Source: an uncultured Candidatus Melainabacteria bacterium
GTDB lineage: Bacteria > Cyanobacteriota > Vampirovibrionia > Gastranaerophilales > Gastranaerophilaceae
DNA length: 64,000 nt
Assembly: GCA_934693165.1 (NCBI GenBank)
Contig: CAKUUX010000005.1
Location: 1-64,000 of the forward strand
Reading direction: 5' to 3'
The notes beneath the pieces were generated by a model. The model was not told the DNA's origin. It saw nothing but the letters and a program-made list of their open reading frames with translations, and ran no database searches. A program made the position numbers and the translations under genes. Shown in pieces: positions 51,477 to 60,772 of the stretch. Each line of letters starts with the position of its first letter. Positions within the stretch are counted from its first letter, which is position 1.

Positions 51477-53750
51477 TTAGAATGAATATTCAGGAATTAC
51501 AAACACTTCGTTATTTGCTTCATCATTAACAAATTCCAAATAATATTCCATTGATTTATCTTTTGTATTTTCATACATTTCATCTGTAATGTATTTTTTA
51601 TGAGTTTCTGTTCTTTCGCCAGAGAAGTTACCCATTGCAGATGCATATTTACCAATTTCATCAAAGTTTAGACCTGCACCATAAGCTTTTGTTTTAGCAT
51701 CTGTACCAGAAGGTCTAATTTCAATGTATTTATCATCAAATTCTAAATATGTACCATCACCAACAAATTTAATAGCTTTTAAGTTATCAAAGTTTAGTTC
51801 TTTGAATGCATCTTTTAGAATTTCTTTAGCATTTTCAAAAGTCATTTTGCCAGAACGAATTGCGATTGCCATTGATAAATAGAACAAATCATTTTTAGTT
51901 CTTAATTGTTCACCTGCAACTTTTGCAGCTTTTAATTTATCAATATCAGGTTCTGATTCGTTGTAGTAAGCAATATCTACACGAGTATCAAATTGACCTT
52001 TAATGTTATTGTCTTTAAATACTTCAAGCAAGTATTCAGACATTGTTTTATTTTCTTCTTCAAGTTTTGAAGAAAGAGCTGAAGCAACTAGAATAGCTTC
52101 TGTAGCTGATTTTTCTCTCATCGCAATAGCTTCACGACCAGCAAGAGATTTAATCATTTCTTCGCCACCCATAATCATACCACCAGATTCTTCACCACCG
52201 AAGATTAAGCGAGGTGATTTACCTAAGTTGATACGTTGACCGAACACATCCATAACAGTAACTTCGTCGTTAGGATTTTTCTTCAGTTTCAATTCAACTT
52301 TTTTCATAATGTTAGCGATTTCTTTAAATCCAACTGGAACATTTACAACAGCTACGTTATTAGCTTTTGCCCATTCATCCCAACTCATTGCTGATGCTGT
52401 AGTTTTAATCATAAAGCGAGGGTGATTATTCCATTTGCCTTGAGATTTCAACATCTTCATACGAAAATCCATTAACAATAAGAAAGCTTGGTTTGCAGTA
52501 AATACTGTTAAAATTCTGCCATTGCCTAATTTTACATAAGCAATACCTGCTTTTTCAAGTTTTGAAATTTCTTTTTCGTCTTCAATTTGAGTAACTGTTA
52601 ATCTGTCATGATCTGGGTCTGTAATTAGAACTGCTGTACCTACTGGATAATCAGCTAAAACTTTGTCGTAATGAAGAGTTTCAATTACTGGGAAGTAGTT
52701 TTCACCATTTTTACGTTTTGCCAAAACAGTTGCATCTACTGAATAATCATAGAAAGTTTTATTACCTTTTGGATCTTCATCATATTTACCGATTGAATGG
52801 AAGAATGGATCTTCACCTTCATTCAACCAAACAAATTTATCAGAAATATTTAATTCTTTTAAAACACGGCTAAGTGTTCTATAAGCTGAACCTCCAACGT
52901 TTTCAATAACAATTTTGTTTTGAGCTTTTTTAATAAAATCTAAGTTATCTTTTTCAGCAACGCCTGATTTTAAATATTCAACGTATAAATCGACACCATC
53001 GTGTAATTTTGCCATAACCTTTTCGTCAATTAAAGGATTATCTTCTGCTGAAATTTTAATTTCATAAGAACCATTCTTTTCTGTTTCGTCAAAAATTTCT
53101 TGAATTTTTTGAACAAACTCAGCTGATTCTTCTGGTAAATATTGGCTACCTTGAGAGTTCAAGTCTTTTGTGGCATTTTTAACTGAAATACCATGGCTTG
53201 AAGTGATGTATTCACCACCTACAAGGTCTAATTTAAAGGCCAAGAAAGACGCTAACCAAATAGGAATAGTTTTCTTTTCAACTGGAACAAGAGTTTTGAT
53301 ACCTTGAGCAGCTTGAATTCTAGCGATAGCATCTAGGAACAAATCTGAATTATATCTAACTTCACGACCTGCAAGTTTAATGATTTGTTGGTTAGGATAT
53401 TTTTCTTTTGCAACAAGAGCCTTTGCAAGAGTTGCCAAAACAATACCCACCAAGTTAATTGGAAAACGAGTATCTTGAGGATATAAAATATTTTGAGGAC
53501 CTCTGATACCTGCTGTTGAAACTTTTGCTTCTTTTGCATAATTTGCAAACCAATCTTTTAAATTTAAACCTTCTGGATTTGAAGTTTCATCATACGGATA
53601 AAGATGTTCTTTTTTCAAAGTAAAAGTAAATTCACCTTTATTTGAAAAATCCATTAAATTTAAATCTTTAACATATTGAGGTGTTCTATCATAAACACTC
53701 TTAAACAATTGTTCTTCTAAGGGGCAAGACGCTTTCTTGTCTAAATTCAT
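51477..53750 (-). CDS. Alpha-D-phosphohexomutase family protein
   Basis: A 757-residue protein with the four-domain phosphoglucomutase/phosphomannomutase layout. STAGIRG near residue 90 is the first-domain motif; the phosphoserine loop is degenerate, TSSHGISV in place of TASHNP; LITDPDHDRLTV is the metal-binding DPDxDR loop; FGGEESGGMIMGG is the sugar specificity loop; RPSGTDAKTKAYG is the phosphate-binding loop. It is longer than usual (450-550), with extra N-terminal and inter-domain segments. Substrate is probably glucose or mannose phosphate. AAGGAGAG precedes the ATG. Confidence 0.8.
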   Translation of the reverse strand: MNLDKKASCPLEEQLFKSVYDRTPQYVKDLNLMDFSNKGEFTFTLKKEHLYPYDETSNPEGLNLKDWFANYAKEAKVSTAGIRGPQNILYPQDTRFPINLVGIVLATLAKALVAKEKYPNQQIIKLAGREVRYNSDLFLDAIARIQAAQGIKTLVPVEKKTIPIWLASFLAFKLDLVGGEYITSSHGISVKNATKDLNSQGSQYLPEESAEFVQKIQEIFDETEKNGSYEIKISAEDNPLIDEKVMAKLHDGVDLYVEYLKSGVAEKDNLDFIKKAQNKIVIENVGGSAYRTLSRVLKELNISDKFVWLNEGEDPFFHSIGKYDEDPKGNKTFYDYSVDATVLAKRKNGENYFPVIETLHYDKVLADYPVGTAVLITDPDHDRLTVTQIEDEKEISKLEKAGIAYVKLGNGRILTVFTANQAFLLLMDFRMKMLKSQGKWNNHPRFMIKTTASAMSWDEWAKANNVAVVNVPVGFKEIANIMKKVELKLKKNPNDEVTVMDVFGQRINLGKSPRLIFGGEESGGMIMGGEEMIKSLAGREAIAMREKSATEAILVASALSSKLEEENKTMSEYLLEVFKDNNIKGQFDTRVDIAYYNESEPDIDKLKAAKVAGEQLRTKNDLFYLSMAIAIRSGKMTFENAKEILKDAFKELNFDNLKAIKFVGDGTYLEFDDKYIEIRPSGTDAKTKAYGAGLNFDEIGKYASAMGNFSGERTETHKKYITDEMYENTKDKSMEYYLEFVNDEANNEVFVIPEYSF

Positions 53751-53851
53751 ATAAACTCTCCTTTCAAATGTGAGTAAATGCAGTTAATAATAGTAAATGT
53801 AAATCTATAAAATAATAATAACACATATTTGTATTAAAACAATACATACAT

Positions 53852-53879
53852 TTTACAAATAAAATATATATAGTATAAT
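53852..53879 (+). promoter_or_regulatory. Promoter of plsC-ssb-OtnK-like run
   Basis: TTTACA (53852-53857), 16-base spacer, TATAAT (53874-53879), 19 bases before the first plsC ATG, which has a GGAGGAG site. Confidence 0.6.
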
Positions 53880-53897
53880 TAAATAAGTGGAGGAGCT

Positions 53898-54560
53898 ATG
53901 GCAAATCAAAAAAAACAACCAAAAAATTACGCTAGAAGAACTGCAAAATACTTTAATTTTTGGAGAAAATTTTTCCAAAGAGTAGTTTGCAAATTTTGGT
54001 ATGGAATACAGTTCAAATTGATGTATAGAGTTGAAATAGAAGGAAAAGAAAATATTCCAAAAGATAACAAGTACATTGCTTGTGGAAACCACCTTTCAAC
54101 TTTAGACCCATTTTTGGTATGTTTTACATTAAATAGACCAGTTGCATATATGGCTAAAAAAGAACTTTTTGAAAAAAGATTTGTACGTTGGATGCTAGAC
54201 TGGGAAGGTGCATTTGCCGTTAACCGTGAAAAATTAGAAGTTTCAACAATAAAAACTGCCCTAGAAGTTCAAAATACTGACTGGGTTTTAGGATTATTTC
54301 CACAAGGAACAAGAGCAGAAGTCGGAACAATTGAAGATATTAAAAAAGGTTTTGCAGGACTAGCAAAAGCAACTAAGTGCGATATTTTACCAATTGGTAT
54401 TGTAGGTTCACAAAACAAAACTCTTTGCCCATTTAAAGGTAAAATTAAAGTTAAAATTGGAGAAGTAATTCCATTTAGTGAAGATTTAGACGCCGTTATG
54501 GAACAATGGGGTCTAGCAATTCAAAGACTTACAGGTTTTGAATACATCCCTGCGACATAG
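53898..54560 (+). CDS. 1-acyl-sn-glycerol-3-phosphate acyltransferase (PlsC-like), copy 1
   Basis: A 220-residue PlsC-domain protein. The HX4D motif is NHLSTLDPF (H65, D70), block II is GAFAVNRE, and LFPQGTRAE is block III; a C-terminal glycine/proline-containing PIGIV strand follows. It acylates lysophosphatidic acid to phosphatidic acid at the membrane. The N-terminal 35 residues are basic with one short hydrophobic segment. GGAGGAG precedes the ATG. First gene of a run with a second PlsC, ssb and an OtnK-like gene. Confidence 0.9.
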   Translation: MANQKKQPKNYARRTAKYFNFWRKFFQRVVCKFWYGIQFKLMYRVEIEGKENIPKDNKYIACGNHLSTLDPFLVCFTLNRPVAYMAKKELFEKRFVRWMLDWEGAFAVNREKLEVSTIKTALEVQNTDWVLGLFPQGTRAEVGTIEDIKKGFAGLAKATKCDILPIGIVGSQNKTLCPFKGKIKVKIGEVIPFSEDLDAVMEQWGLAIQRLTGFEYIPAT

Positions 54561-54572
54561 GAAAGAAAAAAA

Positions 54573-55289
54573 ATGACAAAAGAGAATAGCGAACAAGAAA
54601 AAAAAGAACCTAGAAACTTTGCAAGAAGATTTGCAAGTGATTACCATATTTGGAGAACTATATTCTATTATATTGTATTAGTATTTATGGTTTTTCCTGT
54701 ACAAGCTTTTTATTATAATTTAAAAGTTGAGGGTAGAAAGAATTTACCAAAAAAAAGAAACGTAATCTATGTAGGTAACCACGTTTCTGAACTTGATCCA
54801 CCATTTGTAGGTTACGCAGTAGCAAGACCAATTGCATTTATGGCAAAGAAAGAACTTTTTGAAGGAAATTCCATTAAAACATGGCTAGTCAAAAGACTAG
54901 GTGCATTTGCAGTTAATAGAGAAAAACCTGAACTTGCAACTTTTAAAACAGTTAAAGAAATTTTTAATACATCATGGGGATTAGGAATTTTCCCACAAGG
55001 TGGAACTCGTAAAAACAAAAAAATAGAAGATATTCACAAAGGTTTTGTATTATTTGCAAAAAAATTCAAAGCTGATATCGTACCAATTTCAATTTGTGGA
55101 TTGGAAGAATACTCTAAAAAATTTAGAGGTAGAGATGTTAAGGTTATAATTGGGAAACCAATCTCATACCAACTACCAGAAGACGAAATTGTAAGACTAT
55201 GGTGCGAAGAAATTTGTAAAAACACAGGTTATGAAAACTGTGTAACTGGTAATAACCAAGAAAATACAGAAGAAGTAAAAGAGGGCTAA
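54573..55289 (+). CDS. 1-acyl-sn-glycerol-3-phosphate acyltransferase (PlsC-like), copy 2
   Basis: A 238-residue paralogue of the preceding gene (similar FARRxAxxxxxxR start, GAFAVNRE, FPQGGTRKNKK). HX4D: H70-D75 in NHVSELDPP. A hydrophobic helix at about 31-48 may anchor it. A 20-residue C-terminal tail rich in Asn/Glu is extra. The two copies may differ in acyl chain or position preference. Starts 12 bases after the first, with AGGAAAG upstream. Confidence 0.9.
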   Translation: MTKENSEQEKKEPRNFARRFASDYHIWRTIFYYIVLVFMVFPVQAFYYNLKVEGRKNLPKKRNVIYVGNHVSELDPPFVGYAVARPIAFMAKKELFEGNSIKTWLVKRLGAFAVNREKPELATFKTVKEIFNTSWGLGIFPQGGTRKNKKIEDIHKGFVLFAKKFKADIVPISICGLEEYSKKFRGRDVKVIIGKPISYQLPEDEIVRLWCEEICKNTGYENCVTGNNQENTEEVKEG

Positions 55290-55292
55290 AAT

Positions 55293-55619
55293 ATGAATAG
55301 TGTAGTAATAGTAGGACGTGCAGGTCAAGATTCAGACATCAAATATTTTGAATCAGGAAAAGTAAGAACAAACTTTTCTTTAGCAGTAAATCGTTGGGAT
55401 AGCAAAACAAAATCTGAAGTAACAGACTGGTTCAATGTAGACGTATGGGATAAGCAAGCTGAATTTGCTGGCGAATACGTAAAAAAAGGTAGAATGGTTG
55501 CAGTTGAAGGCAGAATTGCTATCAATAAATGGAAAGACCAAACAGGCGAAGAAAAAGAAAGATTTTTAGTTGTAGCTAACAATATTAGATTATTAGGTTC
55601 AAAAAGGGACGCTGAATAA
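55293..55619 (+). CDS. ssb: Single-stranded DNA-binding protein (short form)
   Basis: A 108-residue OB-fold SSB: MNSVVIVGRAGQDSDIKYFESGK, FSLAVNRW and DWFNVDVWDKQAEFAGEYVKKGRMVAVEGR. It lacks the flexible Gly/Gln-rich linker and acidic DDDIPF tail through which most SSBs bind partners, resembling short cyanobacterial forms. It may therefore be an accessory SSB, or the cell's SSB may work without tail-binding partners. GAGGG precedes the ATG, three bases after plsC. Confidence 0.92.
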   Translation: MNSVVIVGRAGQDSDIKYFESGKVRTNFSLAVNRWDSKTKSEVTDWFNVDVWDKQAEFAGEYVKKGRMVAVEGRIAINKWKDQTGEEKERFLVVANNIRLLGSKRDAE

Positions 55620-55621
55620 TA

Positions 55622-56935
55622 ATGATAATCTCTAACATTATTGGGATACTTGCAGATGACATAACTGAGATTAACGACGCAGCTTTACAATTTCATTTAA
55701 AAGGTGCTCACACTCAGGTTGTTTTGGATTGCGAAAATATTCAACAAGGTATAAAAAATATACAAGTTTGGGCTATTTCAACTTCTAGTAGAGGAAAAGA
55801 TTATGAAACTTCTTATACAGAAGTCCAAAAAGCTTGCGAAAAATTAAAAAATGATTTAAACATTGATAAATTTTTCAAAAAAATTGATACATACTCAAGA
55901 GGGAATATCGGTATTGAAACTTTGAGTATGATTGAAAATTTAGAACTTGATGGAGCAATAGTTATTCCTGCATCACCTGTTCACAATATTACAACCGTGG
56001 GTGGTTACCAATTAATCAAAGGTTTACCGATTGAAAGAACGGAAGTTGCTAGAGATGTTATGGCTCCTGTTACAGAAACTCACATTCCATCACTTTTAAA
56101 AACACAACTTAGAGAAGATAAAAGCGACCTTGTAGGTCATCTTGAACTTAAAAAAGTTATGCAAGGTGCAGGTCCAATTTTAATGGAAATAAGAGAACTT
56201 GTAAACGCAGGAAAAAAAATTATCGTTGCAGATGCAGTTTCTAACGATGATATAGAACAAATAATTTTAGCAACAAACAAATCTAAGTTAAATATTCTTC
56301 CAGTAGGAACGACTGCTACTGCAAAAATCCTAGCAGAACATCTTTTAGAAGAAGAAAAACACAAGGAAGAAAAGAAACCTGTAAAAATTCCTCAACTTCC
56401 AAAATTAATTGTTTCAGGTTCGCCAACTCATCTTTGCAGAACACAAATAGAAAAATTAACTGCCTCTGATGAAATTGAAAACAAATTTGCTATAAGCGTT
56501 AATATGCAAATGCTTATGGAAGGTATTTCAGAAGAAATAGTAGATAAGGTTATTGATGCACTTAATAACTATGATATAGTTACAGTTCACGCATCATCTC
56601 TTATTCAAGAATTTGATGGATTTTCAGATGATTCACTTGATAACGAAATGACGAAACCAAAATTAATCTCAAAAGCAGCAAACTTTTTAGCAGAATTAAC
56701 AGCAAAAGTTATTGAGAAAAAAGATGTAATTTTAATCACACTAGGTAGCCAAACTTCAATAAAATGCTGTAAAGCAATTAATTCACTTCAATTGCAAATA
56801 ATTGACGAGGTCGCGCCACAAATTGCTTTATCGCTAGATTATAAATCACAATGGATTACATCAAAATCAGGATATGTTGGAAATTCTTCAACATTAATAG
56901 AAATTCTTAAATATTTTAAAAATCATCTTAACTAA
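55622..56935 (+). CDS. Four-carbon acid sugar kinase-like protein (OtnK/DUF1537)
   Basis: A 437-residue protein with the N-terminal OtnK domain opening IIGILADDITEINDAALQF (compare ADDLTGA.D), the KIDTYSRGNIG substrate/ATP loop and the DGAIVIPASPVHN stretch. The second half is the Pfam NBD-type domain (KLIVSGSPTHLCRTQIEKL..., VILITLGSQTSIKC). Known members phosphorylate tetronate or 3-dehydro-acid sugars, but no aldolase or dehydrogenase partner is nearby, so the substrate is open. Begins 2 bases after ssb. No terminator was seen after the stop. Confidence 0.75.
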   Translation: MIISNIIGILADDITEINDAALQFHLKGAHTQVVLDCENIQQGIKNIQVWAISTSSRGKDYETSYTEVQKACEKLKNDLNIDKFFKKIDTYSRGNIGIETLSMIENLELDGAIVIPASPVHNITTVGGYQLIKGLPIERTEVARDVMAPVTETHIPSLLKTQLREDKSDLVGHLELKKVMQGAGPILMEIRELVNAGKKIIVADAVSNDDIEQIILATNKSKLNILPVGTTATAKILAEHLLEEEKHKEEKKPVKIPQLPKLIVSGSPTHLCRTQIEKLTASDEIENKFAISVNMQMLMEGISEEIVDKVIDALNNYDIVTVHASSLIQEFDGFSDDSLDNEMTKPKLISKAANFLAELTAKVIEKKDVILITLGSQTSIKCCKAINSLQLQIIDEVAPQIALSLDYKSQWITSKSGYVGNSSTLIEILKYFKNHLN

Positions 56936-56959
56936 AGTTCATGAAAATTTGTTAAGCAT

Positions 56960-56997
56960 TTGTCTAATTTCTGAAAATAAGTTATCCTTATGGTATG
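56960..56997 (+). promoter_or_regulatory. Leaderless promoter of the REC-PAS-kinase gene
   Basis: TTGTCT (56960-56965), 17-base spacer, TATCCT (56983-56988), six bases, then ATG (56995-56997). No Shine-Dalgarno. Confidence 0.5.
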
Positions 56998-58560
56998 AAA
57001 ACAGGGATGATTGTCGTAGTTGACGACGAACAAGTCGTTACATCTGCGTTAAAAATGCTATTTAGAGTGGAAGGTTTCACTAATGGAAAATTCTTTAATA
57101 ATCCATTAGAAGCTTTGGAATTCCTAAAAAATAATGAACCTGACGTAATTGTTTCTGACGTAAAAATGCCTGAAATGAATGGCGTTGAATTCTTAACAGA
57201 GGCAAAAAAATTATACCCTGATGTAAGTAAAATTCTTTTAACAGGTTATGCTGATAAAGAGAACGCTATTCAGGCAATTAATGAAGTTGGTATTTACAAA
57301 TATCTTGAAAAACCTTGGGATAACGACGATTTAATTATTACAATTAAAAACGGTATTGAAAGAAGTAACTTAATAAAAAAATTAAATGAAAAGATTTCAG
57401 AACTTGAAGTTGCAAAAGCTGAATTAGAAAAATATTCACATAATTTAGAAGATTTAGTAAAAGAAAAAACAGCCGACATTTTAGTATTGAACTCAAAAAT
57501 GAGCAATATTATCAATTATTGTGCTGACGGAATTATCACAATAAACATTAACGGCGAAATAGAACAAGTCAACCCTGCTTGTGAAAATATGACAGGTTTA
57601 TCTGCAAAACATCTTGAAAAAATGAAATTTTCAGACATTGCGTACCCACAAAAGGGTGAACCATTTACAACAATTGATCCAGATGAAAGAGAAATTGTTT
57701 TAAGAGATTATTTCATTACAAATACTCTTTCAGGAAAAGCAACTCCTGTAGAAATCAGCTTAGCTATGATTGAAAGCGAAGATGAAAGCCTCCAAAAATA
57801 TGTTGGTGTAATAAGGGATGTATCTGTCCAAAAAGAAACAGAACGTTTGAGAGATGATTTTATTGCTACATTAACTCATGATATGAGAACACCTTTACTT
57901 GCTGCAATTCAAACTCTTAAGTTCTTCTTAGACGGAACACTTGGAAACTTTAGCGAAAAAGCTACAATGCTGTTATCAACATTAAAAACAAATAACGAAA
58001 ATCTTCTTGGACTTGTAAACTCATTACTAGAAGTTTACAGATATGATTCAGGAAAATTAGAATTAGTAAAAACAAACTTTGAATTTAAAGGCTTGTGCAA
58101 TCAATGCTATAACGAACTAAAGCCACTAGCTGACAAAAAAGATTTAGAATTTATATTAGACTACCAACCAGATGAAAAAATGGTTGTAAACGCAGACAGA
58201 AGCGAACTTAGAAGAGTAATCACAAACTTGTGTGGTAATGCAATAAACTACACAAATAATAATGGAAAAATAGTTATAAGCGTAAAACAAGAAGATAACG
58301 ACATTGTATTTTCTGTAATTGATAATGGTAACGGAATTCCAAAAGAAGATATCCCAAGCCTATTTAAGAGATTTTCTCAAGGAACAAGCAAAAAACGTTC
58401 AACAGGAACAGGCTTAGGATTATATTTATCAAGACAAATCGTGGAAGCTCACGGAGGAAAAATTTGGCTTGAAAGCAAACTAAATAAAGGAAGTGAGTTC
58501 TCATTCTTATTAACAAATGTTGTTGTTCCTAATGAAGAAAGGGTATTAATCAATGGCTAA
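56995..58560 (+). CDS. REC-PAS-histidine kinase
   Basis: A 521-residue cytoplasmic kinase with no transmembrane segment. Receiver domain 1-125 with phosphoacceptor D55 (VSDVKMPEMNG) and KYLEKPWD; a coiled coil about 130-165; PAS domain about 165-280 (NYCADGIITININGEIEQVNPACENMTG); HisKA H-box with H295 in FIATLTHDMRTPL; HATPase with N box NLCGNAINYTNN, G1 VIDNGNGIP and G2 GTGLGLYLS. The receiver suggests it sits in a relay. Its 3' end overlaps the response regulator by 8 bases; the two likely form a signalling pair. Confidence 0.92.
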   Translation: MKTGMIVVVDDEQVVTSALKMLFRVEGFTNGKFFNNPLEALEFLKNNEPDVIVSDVKMPEMNGVEFLTEAKKLYPDVSKILLTGYADKENAIQAINEVGIYKYLEKPWDNDDLIITIKNGIERSNLIKKLNEKISELEVAKAELEKYSHNLEDLVKEKTADILVLNSKMSNIINYCADGIITININGEIEQVNPACENMTGLSAKHLEKMKFSDIAYPQKGEPFTTIDPDEREIVLRDYFITNTLSGKATPVEISLAMIESEDESLQKYVGVIRDVSVQKETERLRDDFIATLTHDMRTPLLAAIQTLKFFLDGTLGNFSEKATMLLSTLKTNNENLLGLVNSLLEVYRYDSGKLELVKTNFEFKGLCNQCYNELKPLADKKDLEFILDYQPDEKMVVNADRSELRRVITNLCGNAINYTNNNGKIVISVKQEDNDIVFSVIDNGNGIPKEDIPSLFKRFSQGTSKKRSTGTGLGLYLSRQIVEAHGGKIWLESKLNKGSEFSFLLTNVVVPNEERVLING

Positions 58561-59236
58561 CAATATTAGAGTTCTGATGGTAGAAGACCACGAAATGACA
58601 AGAATTGCACTATCTCTTGTACTAGAAAGAGAAGATAGCATAGAACTTATTGACACTGCTGAAGATGGTTTAGCAGGTATTAATAAAGCTAAATTATTAA
58701 ACCCTGATATTGTATTAATGGATATCGGCTTACCTGAAATTGACGGTATCGAAGCAACAAAATTAATCAAGGAATATAACCCTGAAGTAAAAGTTTTGAT
58801 GTACACATCAAGAGATAGAGAGGAAGACGTATTATCAGCATTTGAATCAGGTGCTGACGGATATATTATGAAAGGCGCAACAAAAGACCAAACCATTTCT
58901 GCTATAAAAGCTGTAGCAGAAGGAATTGCTTGGATTGACCAAAATATTGCAAGAATTGTTTTGTCAAATATTCAACGCAACAAAAACACTTACCCTATTG
59001 CACCTGAAGAAACTAGAGTAAACAAAACAAATGCTAAAAACACTTATGGTTTAACAGATAGAGAATTAGAAGTTTTAGGACTTATTGTTAACGGACTATC
59101 TAATAGAGAAATTGCTGACGAATTAGTAATTTCTTATGCAACTGCAAAAGCACACGTTCATAGTATCTTACAAAAACTTTGTACAGAAAACAGAACAAAA
59201 GCTATTAACCTTGCAATGAAAGAAGGCCTTGTTTAG
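58553..59236 (+). CDS. NarL/FixJ-type response regulator
   Basis: A 227-residue two-domain regulator. Receiver: VEDHEMTRIAL start and phosphoacceptor D57 (DIVLMDIGLPEIDG), switch residues T86-S87 region (LMYTSRD) and K-containing GYIMKGATKD. The LuxR HTH (about 160-222: LTDRELEVLGLIVNGLSNREIADELVISYATAKAHVHSIL) binds DNA after phosphorylation. A linker of about 30 residues contains Asn/Lys-rich sequence. It overlaps the kinase by 8 bases and is the probable output partner. Confidence 0.95.
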   Translation: MANNIRVLMVEDHEMTRIALSLVLEREDSIELIDTAEDGLAGINKAKLLNPDIVLMDIGLPEIDGIEATKLIKEYNPEVKVLMYTSRDREEDVLSAFESGADGYIMKGATKDQTISAIKAVAEGIAWIDQNIARIVLSNIQRNKNTYPIAPEETRVNKTNAKNTYGLTDRELEVLGLIVNGLSNREIADELVISYATAKAHVHSILQKLCTENRTKAINLAMKEGLV

Positions 59237-59239
59237 ACA

Positions 59240-60694
59240 ATGTTTTTAACTTCTGCAATTGCATTATTAATTCAGCCTGACTTAGATTTGTTAGCTTATG
59301 ACGATAGCTTAAACAGTTCAGTTGCATCAAAAATTGAATTAACAATTCCAGAAATTAGCAAAAGAGAATTAAATAAAGTCCGAAAAGAAGAAGCTAAAAA
59401 ACTAAAAGCTAAAAAAACAGAGTTAATTTATGGTAAATCGACTTCTTCTAATGCACAACCTCAGAAGGATAGAATGGGGACTGCAAAGAAAAAAGCAAAA
59501 GAAACTAAAAAAAATATAAATAGAGAAATTGCAACTTTTGATATTTCAATGCCTAATTTTCGCAAAAGCCCAGAAGAAGAACAATTAGATTACGAATACA
59601 AAGTTAGAAAAAGAGAATTAAGAGAGCAATACGAAAAAAGTCTTATGCCAAAATCTGGTTATATGACAAGGGCTCAATACGAAGCAGAATCAAAAGTTAT
59701 AGACAAAACCAAAGAAGATAGAGATTTTATATCACCTGTTCAGGATAAAGATATGAAATATCTTCCTCAACCTGTCTATAAACTTGTAAGATATAACGAT
59801 CCTCCAGGAAGTCCTGATATTCATTTAAGTAGAAAATACAAGTTTGATAGAAAAGAAAACAATTACGGACTTGTCGCAAATAATTTAAAAACAATGGTTT
59901 ATCCAGTAATTTATTATTACGCAGATAGAAACGTAACAACTTGCGACGTATTCGTAGTACCACTTGATACTTCAAAACCTGACACGCAAAGAATTCTAAA
60001 AGCAAATATCGCACGAAGATGGTCAAAACCTATCCTTGAAACGGATAAAGATACAGATGTAAGGGATACGTTTAGAACAATTGTACCTATTGATTTTGAT
60101 GTAAACCACACAAGATTGGTTGCAAAAGAAAAAATTGGTAATACTTTTGACGGTATTTGGCAAACAAATGTTTGGACTTACGATTTTACAACAAAAAAAG
60201 CAACAAATTTGACTGAAATAAGACAAGCTATTTTGCATTATTGGGAAAAAGAAAAAGGCTTTGAATTAAGCGAATACAGATGGGATTTGTACCCACTAGG
60301 ATTTGATAAAAACAATGGCAATAGAGTTTTAATAAATGCTTACGCTTTTACTGGAAATAAACCAAAATTTTTAGGAGCGTGGAGTATTGATTATGACGGA
60401 AAATATTCAAAACTTGAATCTTTAGATAATCAATCAATGGAAGTTAGTGTTATCGGATTTAGACTTATACAAAACGGTATTAAAGATCCAGAAATGGTAA
60501 AAGCTGAAACAAAACATTTGGAAGATGTAAAAAAAATAGAAGAAAAAGAAGCTAAGGAAGCAAAAAAACAAGAGAAAAAAGAAAAAGAATTTGTATATAA
60601 AAGACAGTTGAAACAACTAAAACAAGAATTCAAAACCAAGAGAAAAAACTTGAAAAAATCACAAGTAAAAAGAAGAAGTGGTCCAACAAGTTAG
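59240..60694 (+). CDS. Hypothetical secreted or envelope protein, Lys-rich
   Basis: A 484-residue protein I do not recognise. The first 12 residues are hydrophobic (MFLTSAIALLIQ), a weak signal or anchor. Residues 30-170 are Lys/Glu/Arg-rich and helical; 190-420 form a beta-rich domain (YPVIYYYADRNVTTCDVFVVPLDTS, FDGIWQTNVWTYDFTTK, GFELSEYRWDLYPLGF, VLINAYAFTGNKPKFLGAWSIDYDGK); the last 60 residues are a Lys-rich coiled coil. It begins three bases after the response regulator and may be its target or part of the same module. Function unknown. Confidence 0.6.
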   Translation: MFLTSAIALLIQPDLDLLAYDDSLNSSVASKIELTIPEISKRELNKVRKEEAKKLKAKKTELIYGKSTSSNAQPQKDRMGTAKKKAKETKKNINREIATFDISMPNFRKSPEEEQLDYEYKVRKRELREQYEKSLMPKSGYMTRAQYEAESKVIDKTKEDRDFISPVQDKDMKYLPQPVYKLVRYNDPPGSPDIHLSRKYKFDRKENNYGLVANNLKTMVYPVIYYYADRNVTTCDVFVVPLDTSKPDTQRILKANIARRWSKPILETDKDTDVRDTFRTIVPIDFDVNHTRLVAKEKIGNTFDGIWQTNVWTYDFTTKKATNLTEIRQAILHYWEKEKGFELSEYRWDLYPLGFDKNNGNRVLINAYAFTGNKPKFLGAWSIDYDGKYSKLESLDNQSMEVSVIGFRLIQNGIKDPEMVKAETKHLEDVKKIEEKEAKEAKKQEKKEKEFVYKRQLKQLKQEFKTKRKNLKKSQVKRRSGPTS

Positions 60695-60710
60695 AAGGAA
60701 TAAATATTAC

Positions 60711-60750
60711 AAAAAAGAGTGGTTCAATGAAAACATTGAACCACTCTTTT
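60711..60750. terminator. Bidirectional terminator
   Basis: Perfect 13-bp stem GAGTGGTTCAATG/CATTGAACCACTC (60717-60746) with a four-base loop, A6 before and T4 after; used by the 484-aa gene and hydG. Confidence 0.9.
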
Positions 60751-60772
60751 AATGTTAAAACTTTCTCTGACT

